Shown: positions 1 through 9,096, numbered from the stretch's first letter. The stretch: DNA of 64,000 nt from Lactiplantibacillus paraplantarum (GCF_003641145.1 NZ_CP032744.1:2294001-2358000), one strand, 5' to 3'. Numbers and translations are program-made. Notes: generated by a model not told the origin, from the sequence alone.

Positions 1-728
<728 letters not shown>

Positions 729-734
729 ATTTCC

Positions 735-763
735 ATCTTACTCTCATAATAAAATTCGTGCAA
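735..763 (-). promoter_or_regulatory. Promoter of the T-box leader
   Basis: TTGCAC (758-763) and TAAGAT (735-740) on the minus strand are separated by exactly 17 bases. Transcription would start near 728, just upstream of the T-box stem I region. The 95 bases between this promoter and the next gene hold nothing else I can name. Confidence 0.55.
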
Positions 764-859
764 GTCCCAAAATCAACACTAGCCAAATATTAACTAAAAA
801 ACGGTCTGCCGACGAAGCGACACACCGATATAAACTGACTAATTGCTCATTAACATTGC

Positions 860-1159
860 TTATCCTAAAAATTTTTGAACGATTGCAAAGTAAACTAAAA
901 TCAGAATGCCCAGGCCAAGGGTCTTTAACAGTGCTAACCACTGGCCACCAGCCGTCCGACCCTTAGGACCAAAACAAATGGCAACGCCCCCACAAATAAC
1001 CGCTAACGTTCCGAGCTCGCGCCCCCAATTAGCATTCAACAAAAAAATGAACGGTCCTACTAAACCACTGACAATGGCAACAATGCCCATAATTTTAAGA
1101 ATTAACCGGCCTAGCCGCTTATCTTTTTCATCATAAATTTCATGTTTCTCTTTTGCCAT
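860..1159 (-). CDS. Small membrane protein of unknown function
   Basis: A 99-residue protein with a charged, lysine-rich start (MAKEKHEIYDEKDKRLGR) followed by three hydrophobic segments, at about residues 20-42, 48-62 and 75-96, so it is probably an inner-membrane protein with a cytosolic N-terminus. The ATG is preceded by a weak AAAGG stretch at a rather long distance. I do not recognise a family. It stands alone between the T-box gene, which is downstream on the same strand with its own promoter, and a secreted protein gene. The 290 bases upstream hold only the terminator of that neighbour. Confidence 0.6.
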   Translation of the reverse strand: MAKEKHEIYDEKDKRLGRLILKIMGIVAIVSGLVGPFIFLLNANWGRELGTLAVICGGVAICFGPKGRTAGGQWLALLKTLGLGILILVYFAIVQKFLG

Positions 1160-1363
1160 AATCCATCCACCAACCTTTATTCGCTACAATCTAGTATGCC
1201 GTATTTTACCCTAATGAGCAAGAAGGCGGTTACAGATTTAACATTACCCGGTGAACGTTTGCTATTTAATGATTCATTATTAAAGTTAAGCTGTTGTATA
1301 GTCAAGCAAGCTTGGGGCTCAACGGCTTGCTTTCCGGCCAATTACTAGTGCTGATCACAATCA

Positions 1364-1402
1364 AAAATTAAGTGTTCAAAATATAAAAATTATGAACACT
1401 TA
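1364..1402 (-). terminator. Rho-independent terminator of the secreted protein gene
   Basis: Perfect 10-bp arms (1369-1378 and 1393-1402) around an AT-only loop. On the minus strand the stem is followed by TAATTTTTG. It lies 47 bases beyond the stop of the gene at 1449-2117. Confidence 0.7.
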
Positions 1403-1448
1403 ACTGGTAATACTTATTATCATCCGTTTTGACAATTATTCTTGTTAA

Positions 1449-2117
1449 TTATGGTTGTGTTGCAACGACTTGCCAAACATCACCCTGCGCTAATTGTTGT
1501 TGTTCTAATTGTCCTTGGGCATTCACGCGAAAACGACCGGCTAAATGGGCCACGTCAGTGTTTTGGTTCTCATAAACCTCCACGTAGACTAAGCCACCGT
1601 TCTGATATTGATTAAAGACAAAATCTTGTTTCTTAACTGCCGTTTGTTGATAGTCCTTGGCAACCTGCTGCCAAGCCCAATCATTGATTTGACTAGTTGT
1701 TAAATGACGTGAATTAACCACCTGACTACTACTCGTCGCCGGCTGTTGGCTAGTCGCAGCCTGACCAGCCGTTGTTGTCGTGCTCGTGCTCGTCCGACCT
1801 GAACTAGCCTGTGATTGGTCGGAGGCAGTTACATTGTTATTATCCTGACGACTCGTCGTACTAGTTGTGGCTTGTGATTCGGTAGCAGCATTGGCAACTG
1901 TTGACGATGATTTAGTTGCCGCCGACTTAGCCGCGGCTGATTTCTTAGTGGTCGTCGCTGAAGATGACACATCTTTTTTTGCTTTAGTCTTTGACACGAC
2001 CGACTGAGTTTCACTGACCCGCGACTGGTTAGACTGATGGTCGGCCTCTAAGTAATAGCCGCCCCCCAGCGCAATGATCCCAGCAATCACGGCTGAACTA
2101 ACTAATATTTTTTTCAA
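1449..2117 (-). CDS. Membrane-anchored extracellular protein with Ser/Thr-rich linker
   Basis: I choose the TTG at 2115-2117, nine bases after GGGGAG; upstream in-frame starts have no such site. The 222-residue product starts with KKILVSSAVIAGIIALGGGYYL, a single hydrophobic segment serving as signal anchor. Residues about 30-130 are a low-complexity Ser/Thr/Ala/Gln linker of the kind found in cell-wall spanning or O-glycosylated lactobacillar proteins. The last 90 residues form a compact domain with a WAWQQVAKDYQQT helix and VYVEVYENQNTDVAHLAGRF, resembling small extracellular lactobacillar domains, but I cannot name the family. There is no LPXTG motif. Function unknown. Confidence 0.7.
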   Translation of the reverse strand: MKKILVSSAVIAGIIALGGGYYLEADHQSNQSRVSETQSVVSKTKAKKDVSSSATTTKKSAAAKSAATKSSSTVANAATESQATTSTTSRQDNNNVTASDQSQASSGRTSTSTTTTAGQAATSQQPATSSSQVVNSRHLTTSQINDWAWQQVAKDYQQTAVKKQDFVFNQYQNGGLVYVEVYENQNTDVAHLAGRFRVNAQGQLEQQQLAQGDVWQVVATQP

Positions 2118-2349
2118 GATAATCAACTCCCCAAAGATTAATTGTCTGATACTAACTACAGCATACGCCATGTTGCCTAACTTTACCAACGTTTACCTGT
2201 TTTGGATTTAATTTTAACTATTTGATTAGATTTACATTATCTTGAAATGTAACCGGTTCATAATTTGTCATCAAATTGTTACTTATGTGAACCACCCTTC
2301 ACATGCTATAGTAATCAACCGATACTAAAACTAGGAGTGTGTTAATAGA

Positions 2350-2856
2350 ATGCCACGTAATTTAAAAGAAGAAGTTGTCTTTACCGCCATCATGGCCGGT
2401 CTGATGGTTTTTGTGATGACCGCCTACAACGTTACCCTTGCTCAAGGCTTCAGTAGCGGGTTAGTAATGGCAATCCTCAGTGGCTACCCACTCGGTTTAG
2501 TCGTTGCAATCATTTTAGACTTATTGGTCGTGGGACCAATTGCCAAACGATTAGCTTTCAAATATATCATTAATGATTACATGCGCAAACGGGTCGTCCT
2601 GATTGGAATTACCATTTCCGTTTTGATGGTCCTTGGCATGGTCACTTGCATGTCCCTCTTCGGGATTGCAGTGGAAGGTGAATTGGCTGGAAGTCACGTC
2701 TTAGCGACTTACGGTCACACTTGGATTTTTAACTTGATTGTTGCATTACCACTTCAGCTCATCATTGTCGGCCCAATCGCCCGCGGTGTGCTTGGAAAAA
2801 TGCAACGCGCAACTGCTAATACCGAATCAGTAGCTGCCATGGATGAAGAAGATTAA
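2350..2856 (+). CDS. Tandem DUF2798-type membrane protein
   Basis: A 168-residue membrane protein built from two similar halves. Each half has two transmembrane helices and ends in a matching signature: DLLVVGPIAKRLAFK at about residues 57-71 and QLIIVGPIARGVLGK at about 137-151. This internal duplication and the VGPIA motif match what I know of DUF2798 proteins, whose function is unknown. The ATG at 2350 lies after TAGGAGTGTGTTAATAGA, a good ribosome-binding site at slightly long distance. A TATAGT box preceded by TGC near 2305-2315 is a likely extended -10. The gene is monocistronic and ends in a strong terminator. Confidence 0.75.
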   Translation: MPRNLKEEVVFTAIMAGLMVFVMTAYNVTLAQGFSSGLVMAILSGYPLGLVVAIILDLLVVGPIAKRLAFKYIINDYMRKRVVLIGITISVLMVLGMVTCMSLFGIAVEGELAGSHVLATYGHTWIFNLIVALPLQLIIVGPIARGVLGKMQRATANTESVAAMDEED

Positions 2857-2873
2857 TATTTTTAGTAATAAAT

Positions 2874-2925
2874 AAACGGGAGGTTGACTGATAGTAGTAA
2901 TAATCAGTCAACCTCCCGTTTTTAT
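2874..2925 (+). terminator. Strong Rho-independent terminator of the DUF2798 gene
   Basis: Perfect 19-bp arms (2874-2892 and 2903-2921) with a 10-base loop, followed by a T run on the plus strand. It separates this gene from the convergent RNA gene that ends at 2933. Confidence 0.9.
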
Positions 2926-2932
2926 TTGACAC

Positions 2933-3136
2933 AAAAAAACGTGTGTCAGCCATCCGAAAATGGTTAACACACGTTCATCGCGGCGCTGGTAAACCAGCGG
3001 GGGTGACACTCCACAATGTCAGTGACCCAAGCACTCTGAAATACGTCAGAGAAACGTGCCCCGCTATCAATATTAGTCACTAGCCGCTCGCGCGGAACCG
3101 TTATTGCTAACGATCTGACTCTATCGACTCATCGCA
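2933..3136 (-). ncRNA. Candidate structured small RNA, about 200 nt, unidentified
   Basis: The segment has its own minus-strand promoter and its own terminator: arms ACGTGTGT/ACACACGT at 2939-2946 and 2967-2974, then seven T residues at 2933-2939. No reading frame is evident between them. Elements visible in the minus-strand RNA: a stem AGTCA/TGACT (3116-3120 with 3075-3079) enclosing two GNRA hairpins, CGTTA-GCAA-TAACG (3099-3112) and CCGC-GCGA-GCGG (3084-3095); then a stem AGCGGGG/CCCCGCT (3059-3065 with 2996-3002) enclosing two further hairpins. An alternative hairpin CGCTGG-TTTA-CCAGCG (2984-2999) competes for the same bases. Size and isolation would fit a 6S-like RNA, but I cannot match it to 6S, SRP, tmRNA, RNase P or a riboswitch class. 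RNA gene likely; identity open. Confidence 0.65.
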
Positions 3137-3142
3137 TGGACT

Positions 3143-3171
3143 ACCATATCATCTCTAGCCATAAAATGCAA
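3143..3171 (-). promoter_or_regulatory. Promoter of the candidate small RNA
   Basis: TTGCAT (3166-3171) and TATGGT (3143-3148) with a 17-base spacer on the minus strand, the -10 being preceded by TGA, an extended -10. Predicted start is near 3136. The 90 bases farther upstream contain only the terminator of the next minus-strand operon, so this promoter serves the RNA alone. Confidence 0.6.
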
Positions 3172-3262
3172 GTCTTGATTGTGGATAACTGAAGCACAGC
3201 TAGCAACTACTGCTTGTCATTATTATTAGCACTACTTGCCACTAATAAAAACGACCATCACT

Positions 3263-3307
3263 AAAAAATTGGGTGTTCCCGTTAACTAGCAACCGGCACA
3301 CCCAATT
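3263..3307 (-). terminator. Terminator of the lplA operon
   Basis: Arms AATTGGGTGT and ACACCCAATT (3267-3276 and 3298-3307) with a run of T residues after the stem on the minus strand (3263-3268). It lies 95 bases past the stop codon at 3402. Confidence 0.8.
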
Positions 3308-3401
3308 CCATTGGTATTTTGATTTTGGCTTGGCTCCAATATCAATTCTTACCTTACCATAGTCATGTAAAGATTCAGTAATTAACTCGTAAAGGTTACG
3401 T

Positions 3402-3851
3402 TTAAGCTTCCGCTGCAGTAATTTGATCTAACCGATCAGTCTGCGCCGTTAGCCAATCCGTTAATAATTTTTCAGCATTAGCTTGATCTGCCAACACATC
3501 ATCGGCCGTTCCCAATTCATCAATCCGCAAACCAGATGGTAAGGCTTCGGACTCAGCAATCATATAGACGTTGATTGGCATCGTATCATCAGCAGCCGTG
3601 ACCTTTCCAATTTCAGTTAAATTGGCCAGTGGCAAGTTAATGACACTCGTTTCCAGTCGAAAGCTAATTGCGGGCTCATGCTTGGCCGTTAAAGTCACTT
3701 GGGCTAATTGGTTGGCCTTAATCGCGGCCAATAATTTAGCTAGCCATGGCTTGACCTTAGTTGCTAATTGCGCATAGGCGCCCGTTAAACTTGCCTGCGT
3801 GATCTTTTCAGCCGTAACATCATCGATAAAATCTTGTACGTTTCGTTGCAT
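3402..3851 (-). CDS. Conserved-looking cytosolic protein of unknown function
   Basis: A 149-residue soluble protein, acidic and alanine-rich, with no membrane segment or signal peptide. It reads as a helical N-terminal third (residues 1-48), a beta-rich middle (VTLTAKHEPAISFRLETSV, about 51-70) and a helical C-terminus. I recognise no family. The ATG at 3851 follows GAGGGA about ten bases upstream. It is the last gene of a three-gene minus-strand set after lplA and a small membrane protein, 34 bases behind the latter, and is followed by the operon terminator. Confidence 0.65.
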   Translation of the reverse strand: MQRNVQDFIDDVTAEKITQASLTGAYAQLATKVKPWLAKLLAAIKANQLAQVTLTAKHEPAISFRLETSVINLPLANLTEIGKVTAADDTMPINVYMIAESEALPSGLRIDELGTADDVLADQANAEKLLTDWLTAQTDRLDQITAAEA

Positions 3852-3885
3852 AAAACACTATCCCTCATTTATTTATTCAATTTCA

Positions 3886-4266
3886 TTAATTTGCACGCCG
3901 CCAGCGAGTCAATAACACTAGCGTATAAAAATTGATTCCCAATCCAATCACACCCATAATCTCTAACAACAGCTTGATTTCCATACCAGCCGTACTCTGA
4001 TACCCGGACATCAACGCGCTGACTAGTCCCAGACTATAAATCAACACGACGAGCCCTAGAACATAGAAACCCAGCATGCGGTTAATATACACTGCTAGCA
4101 CGCCCAAAAAATACAACACTAAGGCAATTAACAATCCCTGCCACATTTCAGCCACCGAAATGCTTTTTGATTGTAAGTGAAAATGGCTGGTCGACATCAT
4201 CCAGTTGACGATACCGTAACAAAAAAAGGATACAAACGCAAATGCAACTAAGCGGGTCAGTTTCAA
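3886..4266 (-). CDS. Four-helix membrane protein, unknown function
   Basis: The best start is the TTG at 4264-4266, seven bases after AGGAG; a TTG further upstream would overlap lplA and has no binding site. The 126-residue product has four transmembrane stretches, at roughly residues 5-24, 41-62, 67-90 and 98-118, with short loops and a basic C-terminal tail (TRWRRAN). No motif allows a family call. It begins 13 bases after the lplA stop, so the two are co-transcribed and probably translationally linked. Confidence 0.65.
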   Translation of the reverse strand: MKLTRLVAFAFVSFFCYGIVNWMMSTSHFHLQSKSISVAEMWQGLLIALVLYFLGVLAVYINRMLGFYVLGLVVLIYSLGLVSALMSGYQSTAGMEIKLLLEIMGVIGLGINFYTLVLLTRWRRAN

Positions 4267-4279
4267 CAAATCACTCCTA

Positions 4280-5293
4280 TTACTGGGCAATTAAGTCAAT
4301 AATGGCTGGTCGTTCAATTCCAGTGAAATACTGGTTCAAATCAATATCTGCTAGCGCCTTGGCGATGGCTTCATGGTCATACCGCACGCCTTTGAGGGCT
4401 GCTTCAATATCCTGAACATTACCACTACCAAAGAAATCACCATAAAATTTAATATTATTAATTAAGCCGTCATCCACTGAGATCCGGACATCAATCGTTC
4501 CCATATCAAAATGTTGACGTCGTTTAACTGAGAATTCTGGTGATTTGCCGTAAACCCAGTCCCAATTAGCATAATAGTCTTCGTAAATTTTATCAATAGC
4601 TTTTTGTTGTTCAGGAGTGACATGGTACTCCTTGTCTGCAATTTGATCTAACGAATCCACATGAAATAACTCTTTCAGTAATGCGTCTTGGAATTCAGGT
4701 ACCGTGATATTCTGGTATTCCGGTGCTAAGTATGGTCGCAAGTTCGTCACCCGGCTTCGAACTGATTTGATCCCCTTAGAAGCAATCTTATCAGTTGGTA
4801 CCGTCAGTGCTTGGGGCACAACGTTCAAGTCAACGTTCAGCATTAACGTCCCATGGGAGAACGTCTTGCCATTGCGTGAATACATCGCATTGCCGGAAAA
4901 CTTCTTGCCGTCAACTAACAAATCATTACGACCACTGACCGTTGCTGTGGTGGCACCCATATCGTGTAAAGCATCAATAATTGGTTTTGTAAAGGTCTTA
5001 AAATCACCAAACTCTTGACTATCACTATCCACTACGAAGCTGAAGCAGAGATTGCCAAGATCTTGATACACCGCCCCACCACCAGAAAGCCGTCGAGTGA
5101 CAGTAATATGGTGTTCCCGCACGTAGTCTGCATTAATCTCTTCAAGGGTGTTCTGGTTACGACCAACAATGATGCACGGTTCTTCATAGTAGAACAAAAC
5201 TAATGGTTCATCGAAATCCACGTTATTCATTAAATATTGTTCGGTAGCCAAATTACGGCCAATCTCATGATCTTTCATTGCGACATAGTACAT
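4280..5293 (-). CDS. lplA: Lipoate-protein ligase
   Basis: A 337-residue cytosolic enzyme that activates free lipoate with ATP and attaches it to the E2 or H subunits of 2-oxoacid dehydrogenases and the glycine cleavage system. The BPL/LplA catalytic fold occupies about residues 20-230: PCIIVGRNQNTLEEIN (about 39-54), the hallmark RRLSGGGAVYQDLGNLCFS (about 69-87), and NDLLVDGKKFSGNAM with the catalytic Lys (about 123-137). The C-terminal part (about 245-337) is the accessory lipoate ligase domain. Length is the family norm. The ATG follows AAGGAG at 11 bases. It heads the operon with two small unknown genes. Confidence 0.93.
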   Translation of the reverse strand: MYYVAMKDHEIGRNLATEQYLMNNVDFDEPLVLFYYEEPCIIVGRNQNTLEEINADYVREHHITVTRRLSGGGAVYQDLGNLCFSFVVDSDSQEFGDFKTFTKPIIDALHDMGATTATVSGRNDLLVDGKKFSGNAMYSRNGKTFSHGTLMLNVDLNVVPQALTVPTDKIASKGIKSVRSRVTNLRPYLAPEYQNITVPEFQDALLKELFHVDSLDQIADKEYHVTPEQQKAIDKIYEDYYANWDWVYGKSPEFSVKRRQHFDMGTIDVRISVDDGLINNIKFYGDFFGSGNVQDIEAALKGVRYDHEAIAKALADIDLNQYFTGIERPAIIDLIAQ

Positions 5294-5344
5294 AGTTTTA
5301 AAATCTCCTTCAGCTTTAGGTTACTTTAATCATACAGCAAGATG

Positions 5345-5369
5345 AAAAAAGGACCCACAATGTGAGCCC
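5345..5369 (-). terminator. Short terminator-like hairpin
   Basis: On the minus strand GGGCTCAC-ATT-GTGGGTCC forms an 8-bp stem with two G-U pairs, followed by six T residues (5345-5350). It lies directly after the decayed reading frame at 5384-5497, and may be the old terminator of that lost gene. Confidence 0.55.
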
Positions 5370-5383
5370 ATTTTTTGGAAGAA

Positions 5384-5497
5384 TCATACAAAAAGTTTGG
5401 CGTGGTATTCTTCATACCACCAGATGACTGATTCACTATCCACATCCGTGAACGTTTGATTGGCGGCAATCCGTTCTCCGTGGATATAACCGTGCCA
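5384..5497 (-). pseudogene. Short coding remnant, family unknown
   Basis: After an in-frame TGA (5498-5500), the minus strand reads 38 codons to a TGA at 5384-5386. The peptide contains GYIHGERIAANQTFTDVDSE and VIWWYEEYHAKLFV, a composition typical of a real globular protein rather than random DNA, and a hairpin terminator follows at once. There is no start codon with a ribosome-binding site, and TGA and TAA stop the frame upstream. I infer the 3' end of a decayed gene. The rest of 5498-5672 shows nothing recognisable. Confidence 0.35.
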
Positions 5498-5672
5498 TCA
5501 ATAGATGGAGGTTGGGCCAGTCAGTTATCCGAAATTAGCGGAAACGCTGCTATACTGCACTAGCTATCACTTGACGGGTTTGTTACAACAATTGGGTAAC
5601 GATTGATACTGACCTGTGACTCTTCCGATAAATTCAATATAGCATATAATGTAAGCGATTGCAAACGCGGAT

Positions 5673-5707
5673 AAAAAACAACCTGATCAGCCGAAGCCGA
5701 CCAGGTT
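5673..5707 (-). terminator. Terminator of the autolysin gene
   Basis: On the minus strand a 12-bp GC-rich stem closed by a TTCG tetraloop (5680-5707) is followed by GTTTTTTATC. It lies 87 bases past the stop at 5794, so the frame that runs across it (5560-5784) is not a gene. Confidence 0.88.
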
Positions 5708-5793
5708 GCCGCAAAATTAATAGCGGTCGTAATCGCTATCCATTTAACTATTGTCAGTATAAAGCCATTTAAAACTCGGAACAACTAATATGC

Positions 5794-8133
5794 TTATCCC
5801 TTGAGCATGGCAACATAATGGGTGGCACCTGAACGACTGAGATAGCGTAACCAGGTGTAACCTTCAGCCTGAACAGTTCCATTATAATAAACCGTCTCAC
5901 CCGCATTATATGCGCCAACTACGCTCGATTTCGTGCTTGGTGCAGTACGAATATTAGTCGTCGTTACGAAACGAAAGGCGCCCTGACTATTCGTGACCGG
6001 TTTAGATGTCGTGTTCCCGGTTGACGCGTTCCCACTAATAGCGACATAGTGTTGTGCACCTGAATAAGAAAGATACCGCAACCAGGTCTGACCATTAGCC
6101 GTTACCTTAGCATTGTAATAAACTGTATCACCAGCATGATAGGTGCCAACACTTGGGGCACTGCCCGCTGGTGTGTTTTTAATCGCCGTTGTCTGGGTAA
6201 ACCGGTAGCTACCGCTCTGTGGTGTTACTTGGGGCTTGTTGACATTAGTCGCGGTACTCTCGCTACTAATTTGAACATAATGTTGAGCACCCGAATAGGA
6301 CATGTAACGTAACCAAGTTTGACCATTAGTCGTCACTTTACCATTATAATAGACCGTGTCACCCGCATTATACGTGCCGACCGTCGTAGCACTGGTTGCT
6401 GGTGAACTTTTAATCGCCGTTGTTTTAGTAAACCGGTATGAGCCACTAGTGGCAACCACGTCTGGTTTCGCTACAGCGTTAACCTCATCACCACTCGTAG
6501 CAACGTAATGTTGCGCGCCAGAATAGGACAAGTAACGCAACCAGGTCACCCCACCAGTTGTGACCTTACCATTATAATAGACCGTGTCACCTGCATTATA
6601 CGCACCAACAATTTGTGCTGTTTTGCTAGCTGCTGAGCGAATATTAGTCTTCGCTGTAAATTTATAGGCACCACTAGCAGGTGTAACCGTTGCTTGATTA
6701 TTGTCATTATTAGTGGTTGTCTGGCTGATCATCACGTAACGTGATACCCCAGAGTAAGACTGATAACGTAACCAAGTTGCATTGCCGACCGTCAACTTAC
6801 CATTGTAGTTCACGGTTTCACCAGCATTGTAAGTTCCAACTACAGCACTGGCTGCGTCTGGCGCATTGTGAATCGTTGTGGTCTTAGTAAATTTATGTGT
6901 GCCACTCGTTGCCGTAACGTTTTGATCAGGTTGAACCTGATTGTTATTATTACCGCCACTAGGCTGGCCACTGATTGCTTCTTGATCCCACTCATGCAAC
7001 TTGTTATATTCAATGATGCTAATCAGTGAACTCGCGTACGTTGGGGCCGTTGCATAACCATCTTGTTGCAAGAGACTAGCAACACGCCGATAATCGGTGA
7101 CCCCAATTAAATTGCTGTAACGCGGATTGACGACCAAAAAGGCGCCATGATCTTCGACACTCGCTGACCAATTCGGGTACTTCCGAAAAGCGTCTTGAAT
7201 CGTAATGTATTGTGAGCCATTCCATTCCTGGGTTGGGAAATAGATCGACTGTCCTTGGTAACTGCCCTTAATACCGAACAAATTATTACCTTGAGTTGCT
7301 AATTGTGATTTACCCCAACCACTTTCCAAAATCGCCTGTGCGGCTGTCACTGATGGTAAAACTTGATATTTGTTCCAACCAGAGATTGCGCCAGCTTTGA
7401 TTTGATCCAAGAAAACTTCTTGACTAGTGGCCGCCTTGGTCGAACGCGTTGTCATCACCGATGAACGAACCGCATCAGCTGCCACTGTCGTCTCAATCTG
7501 TGGCGACACCTTAGCAGCAACGGCCCGCTTAGTATCTTGCGCTGATGCTGATGATTGCGCAGTCGACTTAGCGGCTTCACTAGCGACTGCTGAAGCGGGC
7601 TTGTCCGTAGTCACAGCTTGCTTGGCTTGACTTGTCGCCTCACTGGCCTTAGCTGACTCAGCACTAGCACTCTGACTCGCCTGACTCGCAACTTCACCAG
7701 TCTTAGCCGTCTTATCAAGTTGTTCGACCGCACTAGTCGTCGTAGCCGCCGTAGCACTGGCCGCGGTATCATCATTAGTGGCTTCACTGGCAGATACCTG
7801 ACTTTGCAGTGCTGTACTGTCAGTTTTAGATTCCTGACTCGTTGCTGCGCTAGCTGCCCGCACTGTCACGCGGCTCGTAACGCTAGTAGCATTAGTTTGA
7901 TTATCCGCTGAATCGGTATTACTGGCAGTCGCTTGATCAGTGGCACTGGTAGCCGTCTGACTGCCTGCACTCAGCGTGACCTGACTAGCAGCAGAGGCCG
8001 TACTACTCCCCTTAGTCGCAGCTGCTGGTTTACGATCTGCTGTTGCCGTATCAGCTTTACCGCTCAACATTGGTAATAAAGCGGTACTCAACAATAATGA
8101 AGTTACTACTTTTTTTGTCATTCCTATTTTCAA
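5794..8133 (-). CDS. acm2: Acm2-type major autolysin, GH73 N-acetylglucosaminidase with five SH3 domains
   Basis: A 779-residue secreted peptidoglycan hydrolase that cuts glycan strands and acts in daughter-cell separation (established for L. plantarum Acm2). Residues 1-30 are the signal peptide. Residues about 30-235 are an Ala/Ser/Thr low-complexity domain, O-glycosylated in the known homologue. Residues about 235-387 are the GH73 domain, with the catalytic Glu at about 270 in AQAILESGWGKS and the GNNLFGIKG motif. From about 410 to the end come five SH3 repeats that bind the wall. The start is TTG at 8131-8133, seven bases after GGGGA; an ATG four codons later has no binding site. Monocistronic, with its own promoter and terminator. 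Confidence 0.93.
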   Translation of the reverse strand: MKIGMTKKVVTSLLLSTALLPMLSGKADTATADRKPAAATKGSSTASAASQVTLSAGSQTATSATDQATASNTDSADNQTNATSVTSRVTVRAASAATSQESKTDSTALQSQVSASEATNDDTAASATAATTTSAVEQLDKTAKTGEVASQASQSASAESAKASEATSQAKQAVTTDKPASAVASEAAKSTAQSSASAQDTKRAVAAKVSPQIETTVAADAVRSSVMTTRSTKAATSQEVFLDQIKAGAISGWNKYQVLPSVTAAQAILESGWGKSQLATQGNNLFGIKGSYQGQSIYFPTQEWNGSQYITIQDAFRKYPNWSASVEDHGAFLVVNPRYSNLIGVTDYRRVASLLQQDGYATAPTYASSLISIIEYNKLHEWDQEAISGQPSGGNNNNQVQPDQNVTATSGTHKFTKTTTIHNAPDAASAVVGTYNAGETVNYNGKLTVGNATWLRYQSYSGVSRYVMISQTTTNNDNNQATVTPASGAYKFTAKTNIRSAASKTAQIVGAYNAGDTVYYNGKVTTGGVTWLRYLSYSGAQHYVATSGDEVNAVAKPDVVATSGSYRFTKTTAIKSSPATSATTVGTYNAGDTVYYNGKVTTNGQTWLRYMSYSGAQHYVQISSESTATNVNKPQVTPQSGSYRFTQTTAIKNTPAGSAPSVGTYHAGDTVYYNAKVTANGQTWLRYLSYSGAQHYVAISGNASTGNTTSKPVTNSQGAFRFVTTTNIRTAPSTKSSVVGAYNAGETVYYNGTVQAEGYTWLRYLSRSGATHYVAMLKG
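5797..6903 (-). repeat. Five tandem SH3-encoding repeats within acm2
   Basis: Five units of about 60-65 codons separated by short Asn/Thr/Pro-rich linkers. Each contains VGxYxAGxTVxYN, then TWLRYxSxSGxxxYV. Units 2, 3 and 4 are the most alike (all carry WLRY, LSYSGAQHYV or MSYSGAQHYV); unit 1 and unit 5 are more diverged. Near-identical DNA between units makes the array prone to recombination and to mis-assembly from short reads. Confidence 0.88.
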
Positions 8134-8214
8134 TTTAAAATCCCCAAACTTTCCGTGAGTTAGCTGTTAACACAACCGATTGATTTCCCTTGTGAAACCT
8201 GCTATTACAGAATA

Positions 8215-8243
8215 ATATTAGCATGTCACTGGCCCACATTCAA
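8215..8243 (-). promoter_or_regulatory. Promoter of acm2
   Basis: Minus-strand TTGAAT (8238-8243), a 17-base spacer ending in TGC, and TAATAT (8215-8220). The spacing is exact and the -10 is extended. The 5' untranslated region would be about 75 bases. Between here and 8567 I see no gene. Confidence 0.65.
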
Positions 8244-8566
8244 TCTTGATTGCTTCCAATTATTTTATTCATATCGATTGATTGACACCGTTATCATTTT
8301 GAATTATTAACCAATTACCAGGTGGTTATTATGACTAAAGTTAGCAATTGTCTCAAACCCCTGTAGTTATTAGCCTCGCCTTGAATACGTCTGTTTTCAA
8401 ATACTGAAAACTAATCAAAAATGACTGACGAACAGCTTGACCTCAGTGATGACCATTATTTTTTTAAATGTACATGTTAGCAAAAAAATTTGTGCTTTTT
8501 ATCTACTATTAAAATAATTATCCTTACCAACTTAAATTAGTTCCTGCATCAATCGGTTTAAAATAC

Positions 8567-8594
8567 TTACATCATTGAAAATTAATGCTAAAAT
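8567..8594 (+). promoter_or_regulatory. Promoter of the universal stress protein gene
   Basis: TTACAT (8567-8572) and TAAAAT (8589-8594) with a 16-base spacer that ends in TGC, an extended -10. Start would be near 8601, giving a leader of about 33 bases. The upstream 8244-8566 is AT-rich intergenic DNA without a recognisable gene. Confidence 0.55.
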
Positions 8595-8633
8595 ATAGAT
8601 ATTAACTAGCCATATCAAACGGGGGTAACCATT

Positions 8634-9095
8634 ATGTTACAACAATATCAAAATATCTTGGTACCAGTTGATGGCTCCAAGGCCACCGATGAAGTTCTTC
8701 GTCGGGGCATCGAAGTCGCTAAGCGTAACAAGACACATCTCGACATTTTAAACGTGTTGGAAGTTAACCAATTCAGTGACACGTATGGCGGCGCGGTCAG
8801 TGGTGACGTGATCTACAAGTTATCAGAAGATGTTCAAAAACGTTTAGGTGAACTCAAGCAACAAGTCCTTGACGCTGGCGTCACCGATGTCGATGTTCAC
8901 GTTCGTTTTGGTAATCCTAAAACAGTCATTGCTCGTGAATTTCCCGCTGACCATCACAACGAATTAATTATGATTGGTTCAACTGGCTTATCCGCCGTTG
9001 AGCGTTTAATGGTTGGTTCCGTCACAACTTATGTCAGTCGCAATGCAATTTGTGATGTCCTAATTGTTAAACCGGCAGCCAAAAAAGAAGACTAA
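8634..9095 (+). CDS. Universal stress protein, UspA family
   Basis: A 153-residue cytosolic protein of the UspA fold. It opens with YQNILVPVDGSKATDEVLRR (about residues 4-23), where the Asp binds ATP in ATP-type members, and ends with the phosphate loop ELIMIGSTGLSAVERLMVGS (about 110-129) followed by VTTYVSRNAICDVLIVK. This loop matches the G-x2-G-x9-G-S/T pattern of ATP-binding Usp proteins. Exact cellular role is unknown; the family is induced by starvation and acid stress. The ATG follows GGGGGT with seven bases. Monocistronic, ended by a strong terminator. Confidence 0.9.
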   Translation: MLQQYQNILVPVDGSKATDEVLRRGIEVAKRNKTHLDILNVLEVNQFSDTYGGAVSGDVIYKLSEDVQKRLGELKQQVLDAGVTDVDVHVRFGNPKTVIAREFPADHHNELIMIGSTGLSAVERLMVGSVTTYVSRNAICDVLIVKPAAKKED

Positions 9096-9096
9096 T

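Noticed and set aside
5560..5784. 74-codon frame on the minus strand after acm2
   Set aside because: It runs through the acm2 terminator hairpin at 5673-5707 and has no ribosome-binding site.
8244..8566. Possible leader RNA motif upstream of the universal stress gene
   Set aside because: A lactobacillar RNA motif upstream of usp genes is known, but I see no stable fold in this AT-rich stretch, and the promoter lies downstream of it.
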